From positions 613,402 through 677,401 of the forward strand of contig NZ_BHXQ01000001.1 of the NCBI RefSeq assembly GCF_003990915.1: 64,000 bases of DNA, in the 5' to 3' direction. The position numbers and the translations under genes were made by a program. Position 1 is the stretch's first letter. Every line of letters starts with the position of its first letter. The stretch comes from Chryseotalea sanaruensis (GTDB lineage Bacteria; Bacteroidota; Bacteroidia; Cytophagales; Cyclobacteriaceae). A model generated the notes under the pieces. It searched no databases. It had not been told where the DNA came from and was given only the letters and a program-made list of their open reading frames with translations. Positions 9,201 to 16,936 of this stretch are shown piece by piece.

Positions 9201-9978
9201 GGGTGTTGCTTTTTGCTGTGCCAACAATTACATCTTCAATATCATGGGCAGAGGTAAAAATGCCTTCGCTCCTGATAAAGTAAGCCTGATTATTTTTTTC
9301 GATGTACGCTCCACCAGTATTTTCGTTGTTTTGCGCTAAGGCATTAAAAACATCTTGCAGCGTGATATTAAAACTATTCAGCTTATCTGGATCAATGGCT
9401 AGTTCATATTGTTTAAGTAATCCACCAAAACTGCTCACATCGGCAATGCCTTTTGTACCCAGCAATTGTCGTCTTACTATCCAATCCTGTAGTGTACGCA
9501 ATTGCATAAGACTATATCGGTTTTCATAACCAGGTTTAGCCTTGACGATGTATTGATAAATCTCACCTAGGCCAGTAGTAACTGGTCCTAATTCAGGCAC
9601 ACCAATCTCCGGAGGGATTAGCTTTTGAGCAATAGAAAGACGTTCTCCGATCTGTTGTCTGGCCCAGTATACATCGGTGTCATCAGAAAAAACCACCGTT
9701 ACTACCGAGAGGCCAAAGCGCGAGAACGAACGAATCTCAATAATGCCGGGCACAGTGGCCATAGTCTGCTCCACCACAAAAGTTACTTGCCTTTCAATAT
9801 CCAGCGCTGATTGAGATGGTGCTGTGGTGATGATCTGTACCTGATTATTAGTGATATCAGGCACGGCATCAATGGGCAATTGAAATAACGAATAAGTACC
9901 CCAACCTATAAGTGCCACTAAGAGTATGCCAACAATTAGTTTGTTGTGCAGGGTGAATTGTATAATAGAAGTTAACAT
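6274..9978 (-). CDS. CzcA/CusA-family heavy-metal RND efflux pump with a ~190-residue C-terminal extension
   Basis: The start at 9978 (MLTSIIQFTLHNKLIV) fits the family's N-terminus; an in-frame ATG 54 bp upstream only adds a non-conserved leader. The pump core is about 1,043 residues with two six-helix bundles and two large periplasmic loops. The fourth-helix motif near residue 400 (DFGLIVDGAVIIVE) has the Asp/Glu residues of the CzcA-type divalent-cation branch rather than the CusA copper/silver branch. After the core comes a basic stretch, a 19-residue hydrophobic segment resembling a signal peptide (ends AFPAFSQ), and about 170 hydrophilic residues ending QQSKGKP. Those residues would lie in the periplasm. 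The tail resembles no domain I recognise. TolC and adaptor genes follow directly, so this is a complete CBA pump. Confidence 0.93.
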   Translation of the reverse strand: MLTSIIQFTLHNKLIVGILLVALIGWGTYSLFQLPIDAVPDITNNQVQIITTAPSQSALDIERQVTFVVEQTMATVPGIIEIRSFSRFGLSVVTVVFSDDTDVYWARQQIGERLSIAQKLIPPEIGVPELGPVTTGLGEIYQYIVKAKPGYENRYSLMQLRTLQDWIVRRQLLGTKGIADVSSFGGLLKQYELAIDPDKLNSFNITLQDVFNALAQNNENTGGAYIEKNNQAYFIRSEGIFTSAHDIEDVIVGTAKSNTPILVKDIALVQLGNALRYGAMTQNGESETVGAVVMMLKGANSSEVIANVKDKIREIQQALPEGVVIEPFLDRTKLVNNAIATVSKNLAEGALIVILVLVLMLGNLRAGLVVASVIPLSMLFAVSMMNLFGVSGNLMSLGAIDFGLIVDGAVIIVEATLHYMTISGIHGVLNQRQMDEQVGGSAKKMMSAAAFGQLIILIVYLPILSLVGIEGKMFRPMAQTVIFAIAGAFLLSLTYVPLASSLFLSKKTTHQKNLSDRLIDKIKKVYIPTLQLALHWKKSIVLSAAIALVVSIMIFFSLGGEFLPELDEGDFAVDTRLLTGSSLTSTVDATLKGEAVLLKNFPEVEKVIAKIGSAEIPTDPMPIEAADMMVVMKDKSEWVSAHTKDEMIEKMQAVLHEQVPGVWFGFQHPIQMRFNELMTGARQDVVVKIYGEDLELLTQYANTVGSLVSKIEGTESLFIENMTGLPQIIIRIKRDRLAYYKLSMKEVNAVINTAFAGKASGQLFEGEKRFDVVIRLSAEHRKSVDHVQNILIVNNEGVQIPLHELADVVVETGPNQIQRDDAKRRIVVGFKTRGRDVESIIEELKLIIKSDLTMAPGYYVTYGGSFKNLEEAKARLAIAVPVALLLIFILLYFTFNSIKLSLLIYSAIPLSAIGGILALWIRGMPFSISAGIGFIALFGVAVLNGIVLIAEFNRLKKEESNTLTELIMKGTLTRLRPVLMTALVASLGFLPMALSNGSGAEVQKPLATVVIGGLVSATLLTLILLPILYYLAESIGIKVRINKYLSITLLLLTISAFPAFSQTNQQVSIFKNETQFLKQAPDQIISLENDREALKLKNKQTLVMHSTAGEVVIPYGSIYAYAIEEKQYRAEGDKGLFNWYGYYQVLDANDIVLYSRKIHHRKGGPAINYFFSENATAPIKMLTMGEIKKAFKDNPVFVKAVRKEFKKDYAALAQKDASGSTLLIRLYQQSKGKP

Positions 9979-10041
9979 GATAGAGAAGTAATTGTGTGAT
10001 AAAGCAAGACTATTGCCTTGCACTAAACCCATTTTAATGGA

Positions 10042-10422
10042 TCACACTTTTGGCGGTTGCCAGATATTGTTTCCATCGTTTGATGGAAGTACAAAAGAGG
10101 GTAATACAGTTTTGTCCGACTGATCAGCCGGAATTTGATTATCCGGAATTTCCTGTGTACTGACGATGGTTACCCACAAGGCATGTAAACTTATTTCGCA
10201 ATTGCCTTGAAAGGGGAGTTGGTCATGCGTCTTTTGTGTCTCATGTGTGTTGGCGACATCACCATAATGTAATGACAAGAATTCAAAAAAACTGAGTGAG
10301 GACGTGCTTGCTTTATGTTCGCTAAAATGTGTCAGCAATACAGGCATACGCACCAATTGGTGCAACTCCGTAGAAGTAAAGAAATGGAGTATCAGAAATA
10401 ATATGGCTGCTTGTTGTCGCAT
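10042..10422 (-). CDS. Small exported protein leading the metal-efflux operon
   Basis: A 126-residue protein with an N-terminal hydrophobic export segment, then QLVRMPVLLTHFSEHK and FFEFLSLHYGD, with several histidines (in THFSEHK, LHYGD, ANTHETQKTHDQ) that could bind metal. I have seen similar unnamed small proteins in front of czc/cus operons in Bacteroidota, but I know of no assigned function. It is separated by 63 bp from the pump start at 9978 and carries the 22-bp tandem repeat just upstream. A periplasmic metal-binding or sensing role is inference from location and histidine content. Confidence 0.7.
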   Translation of the reverse strand: MRQQAAILFLILHFFTSTELHQLVRMPVLLTHFSEHKASTSSLSFFEFLSLHYGDVANTHETQKTHDQLPFQGNCEISLHALWVTIVSTQEIPDNQIPADQSDKTVLPSFVLPSNDGNNIWQPPKV

Positions 10423-10448
10423 ATTTAACTATACAAATCAACGAAGCA

Positions 10449-10470
10449 ATTCTGAAGGAATTCTGAATTA
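10449..10470 (-). promoter_or_regulatory. Putative operator: tandem TTCAGAAT repeat before the metal-efflux operon
   Basis: This is identical over 22 bp to 3899-3920: TTCAGAAT occurs twice, 11 bp apart, on the minus strand. It ends 26 bp before the first ATG of the efflux operon, nearly the same distance as the other copy from its gene. Two identical, similarly placed copies in one 7-kb stretch point to shared control, probably metal-responsive. Confidence 0.62.
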
Positions 10471-10555
10471 GTATCTTATAGTTCTACTAAATTTTAAATT
10501 ATACTGAATAAAATTTTGACTATCAGGATCTTATCATACATTGATAACTTTAATT

Positions 10556-11515
10556 TCAGTGTTTCATGAGTACCAGATCACTAAAATAGTGCTTACAGTC
10601 GTAATACTGATGTTCAATTGTAAGACCGCTTACTTTCGCCAATTGTTCAATCATTTGTTGATCGTATTTGATCGAAACTTCGGTGTGGATATGTTCCCAA
10701 CGTTTGAACCGAACTGTTTTTTGTAAGGCTTCAAAATAAACATCTTGCTGCCGTAAGCTGACCAAATAACTTTTTGCTTCACCTGTTTCTGGATTATAGG
10801 TAGGATAATGACTGAATTGGTCAAGCATAAAATTGGCGCCTAATTCTCTGTTTAATCTTGCCAATAGGTTAATATTAAAACTTTTGGTAATGCCTTGTGA
10901 ATCGTCATACGCACGCTGAATCATGCGGGGATCTTTTTTAAGATCGATACCCACAAATAAAAGGTCGTTCGCGTGCATCGATTTTTTGATGCGTAGCAGA
11001 AAAGCACCTGCTTCTGTAGCCGAAAAATTGCCAATATTGGATCCCAGGAATAGAATTACTTTTCGCTTATTTGATGAAAGATTTAGTTTTTCTAAAGCTT
11101 TATCGTAATCCCCTTGTTGTGGGAAGAAGGGTAGGTTGGGTAAGGAGGTACTCAATCGATCTTGTAACTGTGTAAGTACTGCGGCAGAAATGTCAATGGG
11201 ATGATAGGTAAAGTCAGCCTGTTGTTGTGTGAAATGCTTTAGTAATATTTCTGTTTTTAATCCATCACCGGCACCCAACTCAATTAATTGAAAAGCACCT
11301 TGCTGCTGAAAACGCTTTAAAATAGCAGCAGCATTCATTTGTAAAATCTCGTATTCACATCCGGTAAGGTAATATTCAGGCATGCCCATGATTTCCTGAA
11401 AGATGCGATCACCTTGATTGTCGTAGAAAAGCCAGCTTGGTAAGGTTTTTTGTTCTTTAAACAAACCTTCTTCTACCGCTTGTGCTACCTGAGCCGATAT
11501 TGTACTAAGATTCAT
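10556..11515 (-). CDS. egtD: L-histidine N-alpha-methyltransferase EgtD
   Basis: A 319-residue SAM-dependent methyltransferase of the Methyltransf_33/EgtD family, which trimethylates histidine to hercynine in ergothioneine synthesis. Family landmarks are the N-terminal LPSWLFYDNQGDRIFQEIM and PEYYLTGCEYEIL, the SAM-binding LIELGAGDGLKTEILL, and LFLGSNIGNF. The histidine-binding C-terminal part is complete in length. It follows egtB by 9 bp on the same strand, which supports the assignment. Confidence 0.93.
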   Translation of the reverse strand: MNLSTISAQVAQAVEEGLFKEQKTLPSWLFYDNQGDRIFQEIMGMPEYYLTGCEYEILQMNAAAILKRFQQQGAFQLIELGAGDGLKTEILLKHFTQQQADFTYHPIDISAAVLTQLQDRLSTSLPNLPFFPQQGDYDKALEKLNLSSNKRKVILFLGSNIGNFSATEAGAFLLRIKKSMHANDLLFVGIDLKKDPRMIQRAYDDSQGITKSFNINLLARLNRELGANFMLDQFSHYPTYNPETGEAKSYLVSLRQQDVYFEALQKTVRFKRWEHIHTEVSIKYDQQMIEQLAKVSGLTIEHQYYDCKHYFSDLVLMKH

Positions 11516-11524
11516 GTTTTGTTT

Positions 11525-12667
11525 TTACTTTTTACAAAGGCGAATACCTGTAAACTGCCATTGCATAGATGGATGAAAGAAATTGCGATACGTTTTACGC
11601 GCATGGTTCTGAGGTGTAGCAATAGATGCACCACGCAAAACCATTTGGTTAATCATAAACTTTCCGTTGTATTCTCCCAAAGCTCCTGGTGGCTTTGCAT
11701 AGCCAGGATAGGCTAGGTAGGCACTATTGGTATGCTCCCAACGCTGTCCCCACTGGAAGTGTTCAGCAGCGGCCTCCCACTCAAACTCTGTCGGTAAACG
11801 CATGCCACTCCATTCAGCGAAGGCTGCAGCTTCGTAAAAGCTAATATGTGTAACTGGTTCATCCAGAGGCAATAATTGAAGGCCACTTAATGAATAGCGA
11901 TGCCATGCTCCATTCATATTATGCCAATATAATGGACTATTGATCTTCGTTTCTTGTAACCAATACCAGGCATCGCTATGCCAGTGAGTAGGATCAGCAT
12001 ATGCACCTGATTCAACAAAGGCGAGATATTCACGATTGGTAACTAAAGACTGCCTGATTTTAAAAGCATTAAGAAAAACCTGATGTTGTTTACCTTCATT
12101 GTCAAAGGCAAATCCGCTTCCTGCATGACCAATGTTATACATGCCACTCTCCAATTCTTTGAAGTCATGAGTTTTCTCAATTACATGAGTTTCTTTAAAA
12201 TCAGTATGATATTCAGGAAAGAGCGGGTTATGCCCAAGTATAAATTTTATGTCAGTCAATAGAAGTTCTTGATGTTGTTGTTCGTGATGAAGTGCAGTTT
12301 CGATCAAAGACAATACATCTGTATCAGCTTGTGGAATAAGTTTGAGCATGTACTCATCCACGTACTCCCGATACGCCAAAATCCCATCAACCGTGGGTCT
12401 AGACATATTGCCGCGTTGAGGTCTTAAAACCCTGTCGCCCAAAGTATTATAGTAGCTATTGAAAAGAAAGGCATAACGTGGATGAAAACGTTGATAATCT
12501 TGCAGGTACTTAGCCAACAACATCTCTTCATAAAACCAAGTAGTATGTGCTAAATGCCATTTGGGTGGGCTCACATCCAGACTTGGCTGCACCACATAAT
12601 CTTCACGTTGCAAAGGTTTGCAAAGCTCAACAGAATGCTTGCGTACTGTCTGGTATTGTACTATCAT
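11525..12667 (-). CDS. egtB: Ergothioneine biosynthesis sulfoxide synthase EgtB
   Basis: A 380-residue non-haem iron enzyme that joins hercynine to a thiol donor with oxygen. The N-terminal DinB-like domain carries the expected iron ligands: His41 in WHLAHTTWF and His128/His132 in HHEQQHQE. The C-terminal FGE-sulfatase-like domain ends in the typical YRNFFHP and WQFTGIRL. With no egtC (gamma-glutamyl hydrolase) or egtA gene nearby, the thiol donor may be cysteine, but genes elsewhere in the genome cannot be excluded. SenA-type selenoneine synthases are homologues; no senB or senC is adjacent. It is the first gene of the egtB-egtD unit. Confidence 0.93.
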   Translation of the reverse strand: MIVQYQTVRKHSVELCKPLQREDYVVQPSLDVSPPKWHLAHTTWFYEEMLLAKYLQDYQRFHPRYAFLFNSYYNTLGDRVLRPQRGNMSRPTVDGILAYREYVDEYMLKLIPQADTDVLSLIETALHHEQQHQELLLTDIKFILGHNPLFPEYHTDFKETHVIEKTHDFKELESGMYNIGHAGSGFAFDNEGKQHQVFLNAFKIRQSLVTNREYLAFVESGAYADPTHWHSDAWYWLQETKINSPLYWHNMNGAWHRYSLSGLQLLPLDEPVTHISFYEAAAFAEWSGMRLPTEFEWEAAAEHFQWGQRWEHTNSAYLAYPGYAKPPGALGEYNGKFMINQMVLRGASIATPQNHARKTYRNFFHPSMQWQFTGIRLCKK

Positions 12668-12839
12668 AGAATGAAAAGGAAAAACAAGATAATCAGGCTG
12701 TTAAGAATAAAGTATGGTTTTAATTTCTTTCTGTCCATCAATATAGCTTATCGTGAGGCTACAAAAATCTAAAAGTTCTCAAATATAGGACTTAGGCATC
12801 TGTGAACATTAGTTAAATCTATGGCATGCAATATTACAA

Positions 12840-13121
12840 TTACTTGGTAACCTGAACCCCTTTCCAAAAAGCAACGCGTCCTTTTATTCCTTTAGCTAAT
12901 TCGGAGGGCTCTGCATAATACCAAACGGCATCTTTATTCTCCTGACCATTTACTACTAAGTTATAGTAGGATGCAGTACCCTTCCATGCGCAATGCGTAT
13001 GGGTATTGCTAGGAGTTAGATATTCTTGTTTAATGCTTTCGAGTGGGAAATAATGATTACCCTCAATTATAAGTGTGTCATCACTTTCCCCAATAATCTC
13101 GCCATTCCATAATGCTTTCAT
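12840..13121 (-). CDS. DUF427 domain protein
   Basis: A 93-residue soluble protein matching the DUF427 family throughout: ALWNGEIIGESDDTLIIEGN, YFPLESIKQEYL, the THTHCAWKGTASYYNL core and the AVWYYAEPSELAKGIKGRVAFW end. The function of the family is not established. It sits alone between egtB (172 bp away) and a divergent histidine-kinase gene. Confidence 0.9.
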   Translation of the reverse strand: MKALWNGEIIGESDDTLIIEGNHYFPLESIKQEYLTPSNTHTHCAWKGTASYYNLVVNGQENKDAVWYYAEPSELAKGIKGRVAFWKGVQVTK

Positions 13122-13285
13122 GTAGTATTAACCACTAAGGGAGCAAAATAGTTTAAATAACAGGCCAACAGAATCTTCTTTGGGGCTAAGGCAATGAGAA
13201 ATGAAACTTTTTTGCTCAGATAATCTTTATCTATTAATATTATTAAATATTATCAATGTCCGCGAAAAGTCCTAAAATAAGAATT

Positions 13286-13341
13286 CACGTCATTGCGAGG
13301 GAGGCACGACCGAAGCAATCTAAGTTTTTGCAGATTGTTCC
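13286..13341. repeat. REP-like intergenic element with small hairpin
   Basis: The intergenic stretch contains CGTCATTGCGAGGGAGGCAC and, further on, CGAAGCAATCT, followed by a hairpin (CAATCT at 13316-13321 pairing with AGATTG at 13332-13337). Elements beginning CGTCATTGCGAGG and containing GAAGCAATCT are, to my knowledge, common dispersed repeats in many bacterial genomes. Only one copy is in this window. Confidence 0.5.
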
Positions 13342-13410
13342 CCTTTATTTGTAATGATCAAGTGGTCAAGGACTCTAAATGGATATGCATATTAAATATT
13401 ACCCCCTTAC

Positions 13411-14808
13411 ATGGTAAAAGATGTTTTTCATTTATTAAAGCAGGTACCTGAGTTTGTTAATGTTCCCGATCAACAACTTCAATGGCTGGCTTCCAATGGC
13501 ACAGCCAATCATTATAAAGAAGGTGATAAGGTATTCAGCAGTGGAGACACCATTGATGGCTTTCAAATTGTAATGCAGGGCGGTGTTACACTTTTCGTTA
13601 ATCAACCCAATGGCCGTAGAAATCTGGGTACGTATGAGCCCATGGAAATATTAGGTCGTCTACCTTATTCACGCATGAAAGCAGCTGTAGCTGAAGGCTT
13701 TGCAGAGGGCGATCTCATTCTTTTCTTTCTGCATAAGGATCATTTTCCGGAGTTAATCAATCAATGTCATGAGATAACAGAAGTGTTAGTGCATAACATG
13801 ACGGATCGTGTGCGTGACTTCACCAAGCAACAACAGCAGAATGACAAGATGATGGCCTTGGGTAAACTTTCTGCAGGACTGGCACATGAACTCAATAATC
13901 CATCAGCGGCAGTAGTGCGCAGTGCGCAAGAATTAAAAAAGCATTTGGCACATACCCCGGAAAATTTTAAGCGTGTAATCAAAATACAGGCTGATGATGC
14001 AATAGTGGATCAGGTAACCAATTTTGTTTTTAAAAGAACACAACGCTATGGTGATGTCTCACTTTCTTTGATGCAAAAAACTGCATTGGAAGACGAGCTA
14101 ACAGATTGGCTGGAGAAAACAGGGCTAGAAAACCCCTATGATATAGTTGAAACCTTCGCAGACTTCTCTATAAATACTGAAGACCTCGAAGAAATAAAGG
14201 GTTGGTTGAGACCCATTGATGTTCCTGCAGTGTTGTATTGGATTAATCAGGTGCTGACTACTGAAAAATTAGTTTCCGATATTGAGGAAGCCTCAAAACG
14301 AATCAATACGCTTGTTACTTCGGTAAAAGGCTATACGCACATGGATCAGGCAACCGAGAAGCAAGTGGCTGATATACATCCGGGTATCCGAAATACTTTA
14401 ACTATGCTTAATCATAAGCTGAAAAAAAACAGCATTAAACTTGTTGAAAATTTTCAAAAAGATTTACCAAAGGCATCAATCTTCGTCAGCGAAATGAATC
14501 AGGTATGGACAAATCTGATTGATAATGCTATTGATGCAATGGAAAATACAGATGAGAGAGTACTCGAGATCAAAACTCTTCTCGATCGGGAGTTCATCAA
14601 TGTCTACATCATCGATAGTGGGCCAGGTATACCCAAAGAAATACAAGATAAAATATTTGACCCGTTCTTTACGACCAAAGCCATGGGTAAAGGTACAGGT
14701 CTTGGTTTAGAAGTAGTACGACAAATTATTAATCAGCACAACGGAAAAATTGAATTGACTTCAAAGCCTGGCAGAACAGAATTTAAAATTTGCTTCCCCA
14801 TTAAATAA
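13411..14808 (+). CDS. Histidine kinase with N-terminal cyclic-nucleotide-binding-like domain
   Basis: A 465-residue soluble kinase. Residues 1-125 resemble a cyclic-nucleotide-binding beta-roll ([28 protein letters not shown]). Residues 146-170 form the phosphoacceptor helix with His159 ([11 protein letters not shown]). The C-terminus has the ATPase boxes: N box [11 protein letters not shown]1 DSGPGIP, F box FDPFF and G2 GTGLGLEVV. No membrane segment is present, so it acts in the cytoplasm. The next gene starts 2 bp later and encodes its likely receiver, fused to a thioredoxin-reductase-like enzyme. The sensed ligand is unknown; canonical cAMP-binding residues were not clearly seen. Confidence 0.92.
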   Translation: MVKDVFHLLKQVPEFVNVPDQQLQWLASNGTANHYKEGDKVFSSGDTIDGFQIVMQGGVTLFVNQPNGRRNLGTYEPMEILGRLPYSRMKAAVAEGFAEGDLILFFLHKDHFPELINQCHEITEVLVHNMTDRVRDFTKQQQQNDKMMALGKLSAGLAHELNNPSAAVVRSAQELKKHLAHTPENFKRVIKIQADDAIVDQVTNFVFKRTQRYGDVSLSLMQKTALEDELTDWLEKTGLENPYDIVETFADFSINTEDLEEIKGWLRPIDVPAVLYWINQVLTTEKLVSDIEEASKRINTLVTSVKGYTHMDQATEKQVADIHPGIRNTLTMLNHKLKKNSIKLVENFQKDLPKASIFVSEMNQVWTNLIDNAIDAMENTDERVLEIKTLLDREFINVYIIDSGPGIPKEIQDKIFDPFFTTKAMGKGTGLGLEVVRQIINQHNGKIELTSKPGRTEFKICFPIK

Positions 14809-14810
14809 CT

Positions 14811-16472
14811 ATGAACAAAGCTATATTAATAGCCGTAGATGATGATCCTCAAGTACTGCGTGCTGTTGCACGTGACCTGCGTAATAAGTATGGAAAGGAT
14901 TATCGCATACTCAGCACTACTTCGGCCAACGAGGCATTGGAAACCTTGAAAGATTTAAAGAACAAGAATGAAGTAGTCGCTTTATTTTTGTCTGATCAAC
15001 GTATGCCTGAAATGTTAGGTGTTGATTTTTTGCAACAAGCCAAAGAGTTATATCCAGACGCTAGACGTATTTTGTTAACGGCTTACTCAGACACCGATGC
15101 TGCTATTCGTGCCATTAACGATGTACAACTTGATTATTACTTAATGAAGCCCTGGGATCCGCCTGAAGAAAAATTGTATCCAGCGTTGGATGAACAGTTG
15201 GATGAGTGGATGAGTAAGCATGTTCCTGTTTTTCAAGGTATACGTATTGTCGGTTATCAATGGTCACCGCGCTCACATCAAATTAAAGATTTCTTATCAG
15301 GAAATTTAATTCCGTATCAGTGGTTGGATGTTGAGAGTAGTCCTATAGGGCAAGAGTTAGTAGAACTTAATAAGATTGATGTAAAATCATTACCTGCTGT
15401 ATTTTTTGAAGATGGTGCTTTTCTATTAAATCCAGATTTGCCTACAGTAGGAGAAAGGACTGGTATGCGTGCTAAAGCATCAAAGACTTTGTATGATGTA
15501 ACTATTATTGGTGCTGGTCCTGCCGGTTTAGCAGCTGCTGTATACGGTGGTTCAGAGGGCTTGAATACTTCCATGGTAGAAAAGCGTGCCCCCGGTGGAC
15601 AAGCAGGTACAAGCTCACGTATTGAAAATTATTTGGGTTTCCCAAATGGTTTAAGTGGTGCAGAGTTATCGAGGAGAGCCATTTCTCAGGCTACACGTTT
15701 TGGTGTTGAGTTGCTATCACCACAAGAGGTAGTTGATATAACCATTAAAGATTCTTATAAAATTATTACGCTACGTGATGGTAGTGTAATTAATACACGA
15801 AGTGTAATTATTACAACAGGAGTGGATTATCGTTCTTTAGATGCGCCAGATATAGAGAAATTTACGGGAGCAGGCATTTACTATGGAGCCTCAACTACCG
15901 AAGCACATGCTTGTCGGGATCGTGATGTCTACATAGTTGGTGGTGGGAATTCAGCCGGACAATCTGCTATGTACCTGTCAAACTTTGCAAAAAAAGTATT
16001 TATGGTTATTCGCAAAAAAAACTTGTCGTCTACCATGTCGCAGTATCTGATTGATCAAATCAGTAACACACCTAACATTGAAGTACTCGGTGAAACCATA
16101 GTGGGGCAGGTATACGGCAACGAAAAGTTGGAGGAAATCTGTCTGGAAAATATTGTGACCAATGTACGTAGGCAAGAAAAGGCTGCTGCCTTATTTATTT
16201 TCATTGGTGCTAAACCAGTAACTGATTGGCTGAAGTTAGATATCATCAGAGACGATAAGGGATATATAGAGACTGGTCGCGATTTACTGAAGTATGATAG
16301 TTTTAAAAAAACATGGAAGCTGCCACGGGAGCCCTATTTGCTTGAGACTTGTAGTCCTGGCATATTTGCTGCCGGTGATGTAAGAGCCGGTGCTATGAAC
16401 CGTGTTGCCTCTGCTGTAGGCGAGGGGGCCATGGCAATTAAGTTTGTGCATGAGTATCTGGCGGAGAATTGA
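14811..16472 (+). CDS. Response-regulator receiver fused to thioredoxin-reductase-like flavoprotein
   Basis: A 553-residue fusion. Residues 1-130 are a receiver domain with acidic DDD at 10-12, phosphoacceptor Asp62 (SDQRMPEM), Thr90 and Lys113. Residues 143-215 look like a glutaredoxin/thioredoxin-like linker, but the place where a CxxC would lie reads WSPRSH, without cysteine. From residue 228 on it is thioredoxin-reductase-like: the FAD GxGxxG at 233-238 (GAGPAG), GGQAGTSSRIENYLGFP, and the pyridine-nucleotide motif GGGNSAG at 377-383. The position of the catalytic CATC holds GAST, so classical disulfide reduction is unlikely. The C-terminal FAD motif (GIFAAGDVR) is intact. It probably transfers electrons from NAD(P)H under kinase control (inference). 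Confidence 0.92.
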   Translation: MNKAILIAVDDDPQVLRAVARDLRNKYGKDYRILSTTSANEALETLKDLKNKNEVVALFLSDQRMPEMLGVDFLQQAKELYPDARRILLTAYSDTDAAIRAINDVQLDYYLMKPWDPPEEKLYPALDEQLDEWMSKHVPVFQGIRIVGYQWSPRSHQIKDFLSGNLIPYQWLDVESSPIGQELVELNKIDVKSLPAVFFEDGAFLLNPDLPTVGERTGMRAKASKTLYDVTIIGAGPAGLAAAVYGGSEGLNTSMVEKRAPGGQAGTSSRIENYLGFPNGLSGAELSRRAISQATRFGVELLSPQEVVDITIKDSYKIITLRDGSVINTRSVIITTGVDYRSLDAPDIEKFTGAGIYYGASTTEAHACRDRDVYIVGGGNSAGQSAMYLSNFAKKVFMVIRKKNLSSTMSQYLIDQISNTPNIEVLGETIVGQVYGNEKLEEICLENIVTNVRRQEKAAALFIFIGAKPVTDWLKLDIIRDDKGYIETGRDLLKYDSFKKTWKLPREPYLLETCSPGIFAAGDVRAGAMNRVASAVGEGAMAIKFVHEYLAEN

Positions 16473-16473
16473 T

Positions 16474-16504
16474 ATTAATTTCAAATTTCAAATTTGAAAT
16501 TAAT
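16474..16504. repeat. Perfect AT-rich palindrome
   Basis: Two 15-bp perfectly complementary arms (ATTAATTTCAAATTT and its complement) flank a single central C, between the flavoprotein stop and the zinc-finger gene. It could form a cruciform or hairpin. No T-run follows on either strand, so an intrinsic terminator is not well supported. Confidence 0.7.
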
Positions 16505-16524
16505 TTAAACTGTAAATTAGTGAA

Positions 16525-16794
16525 ATGAAAGCAGTACGTTGCGAGCACCTGAGCACATTGGAAATCACTAAATTTCCTAATGATTATGTGTGTGATGCTT
16601 GTATTAAAACGGGCGATGAATGGTTGCACCTGCGTACTTGCCAGACTTGTGGTATTACTTTGTGTTGCGATTCTTCACCTAATAAACATGCTTCTAAACA
16701 CGCTAAGGAAATGCAACATGCTGTAGCTATTTCTGCTGAACCGGGAGAACGCTGGGCGTGGTGCTACGAACATGAACAAATTGTAGGCTATTAA
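16525..16794 (+). CDS. UBP-type zinc-finger protein
   Basis: An 89-residue protein made up almost entirely of a UBP-type (ubiquitin-hydrolase-like) zinc finger. Candidate metal ligands are Cys6/His8, Cys23/Cys26, Cys39/Cys42, Cys47 or Cys48, and His55/His59/His65, in the family's order. A WAWCYEH motif follows near the end. In eukaryotes this fold binds ubiquitin C-termini; bacteria lack ubiquitin, so the target here is unknown. It lies 52 bp after the receiver/flavoprotein gene on the same strand, and I infer it belongs to the same redox-signalling cassette. Confidence 0.9.
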   Translation: MKAVRCEHLSTLEITKFPNDYVCDACIKTGDEWLHLRTCQTCGITLCCDSSPNKHASKHAKEMQHAVAISAEPGERWAWCYEHEQIVGY

Positions 16795-16936
16795 ATTTGA
16801 GCAGGAGTATCAGTTGTGGAATTGAGTGAGGTTAGAAGTTCGAAACTGGAGGCTGGATGTTAGTGGCAAGAATTGTGTGGCTTGAAGCCTGAAGCGATTC
16901 TTGTAAAGGCAAAATACAGATGTTAAAAATTGAAAA

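Noticed and set aside
9979..10032. Upstream ATG of the RND pump as the true start
   Set aside because: The 18 extra residues do not fit the family, whose members begin at the MLTSIIQF-type segment.
14811..16472. Calling the receiver-flavoprotein a functional thioredoxin reductase
   Set aside because: The active-site CxxC is absent (GAST in its place), so the name would imply a reaction the protein probably cannot perform.
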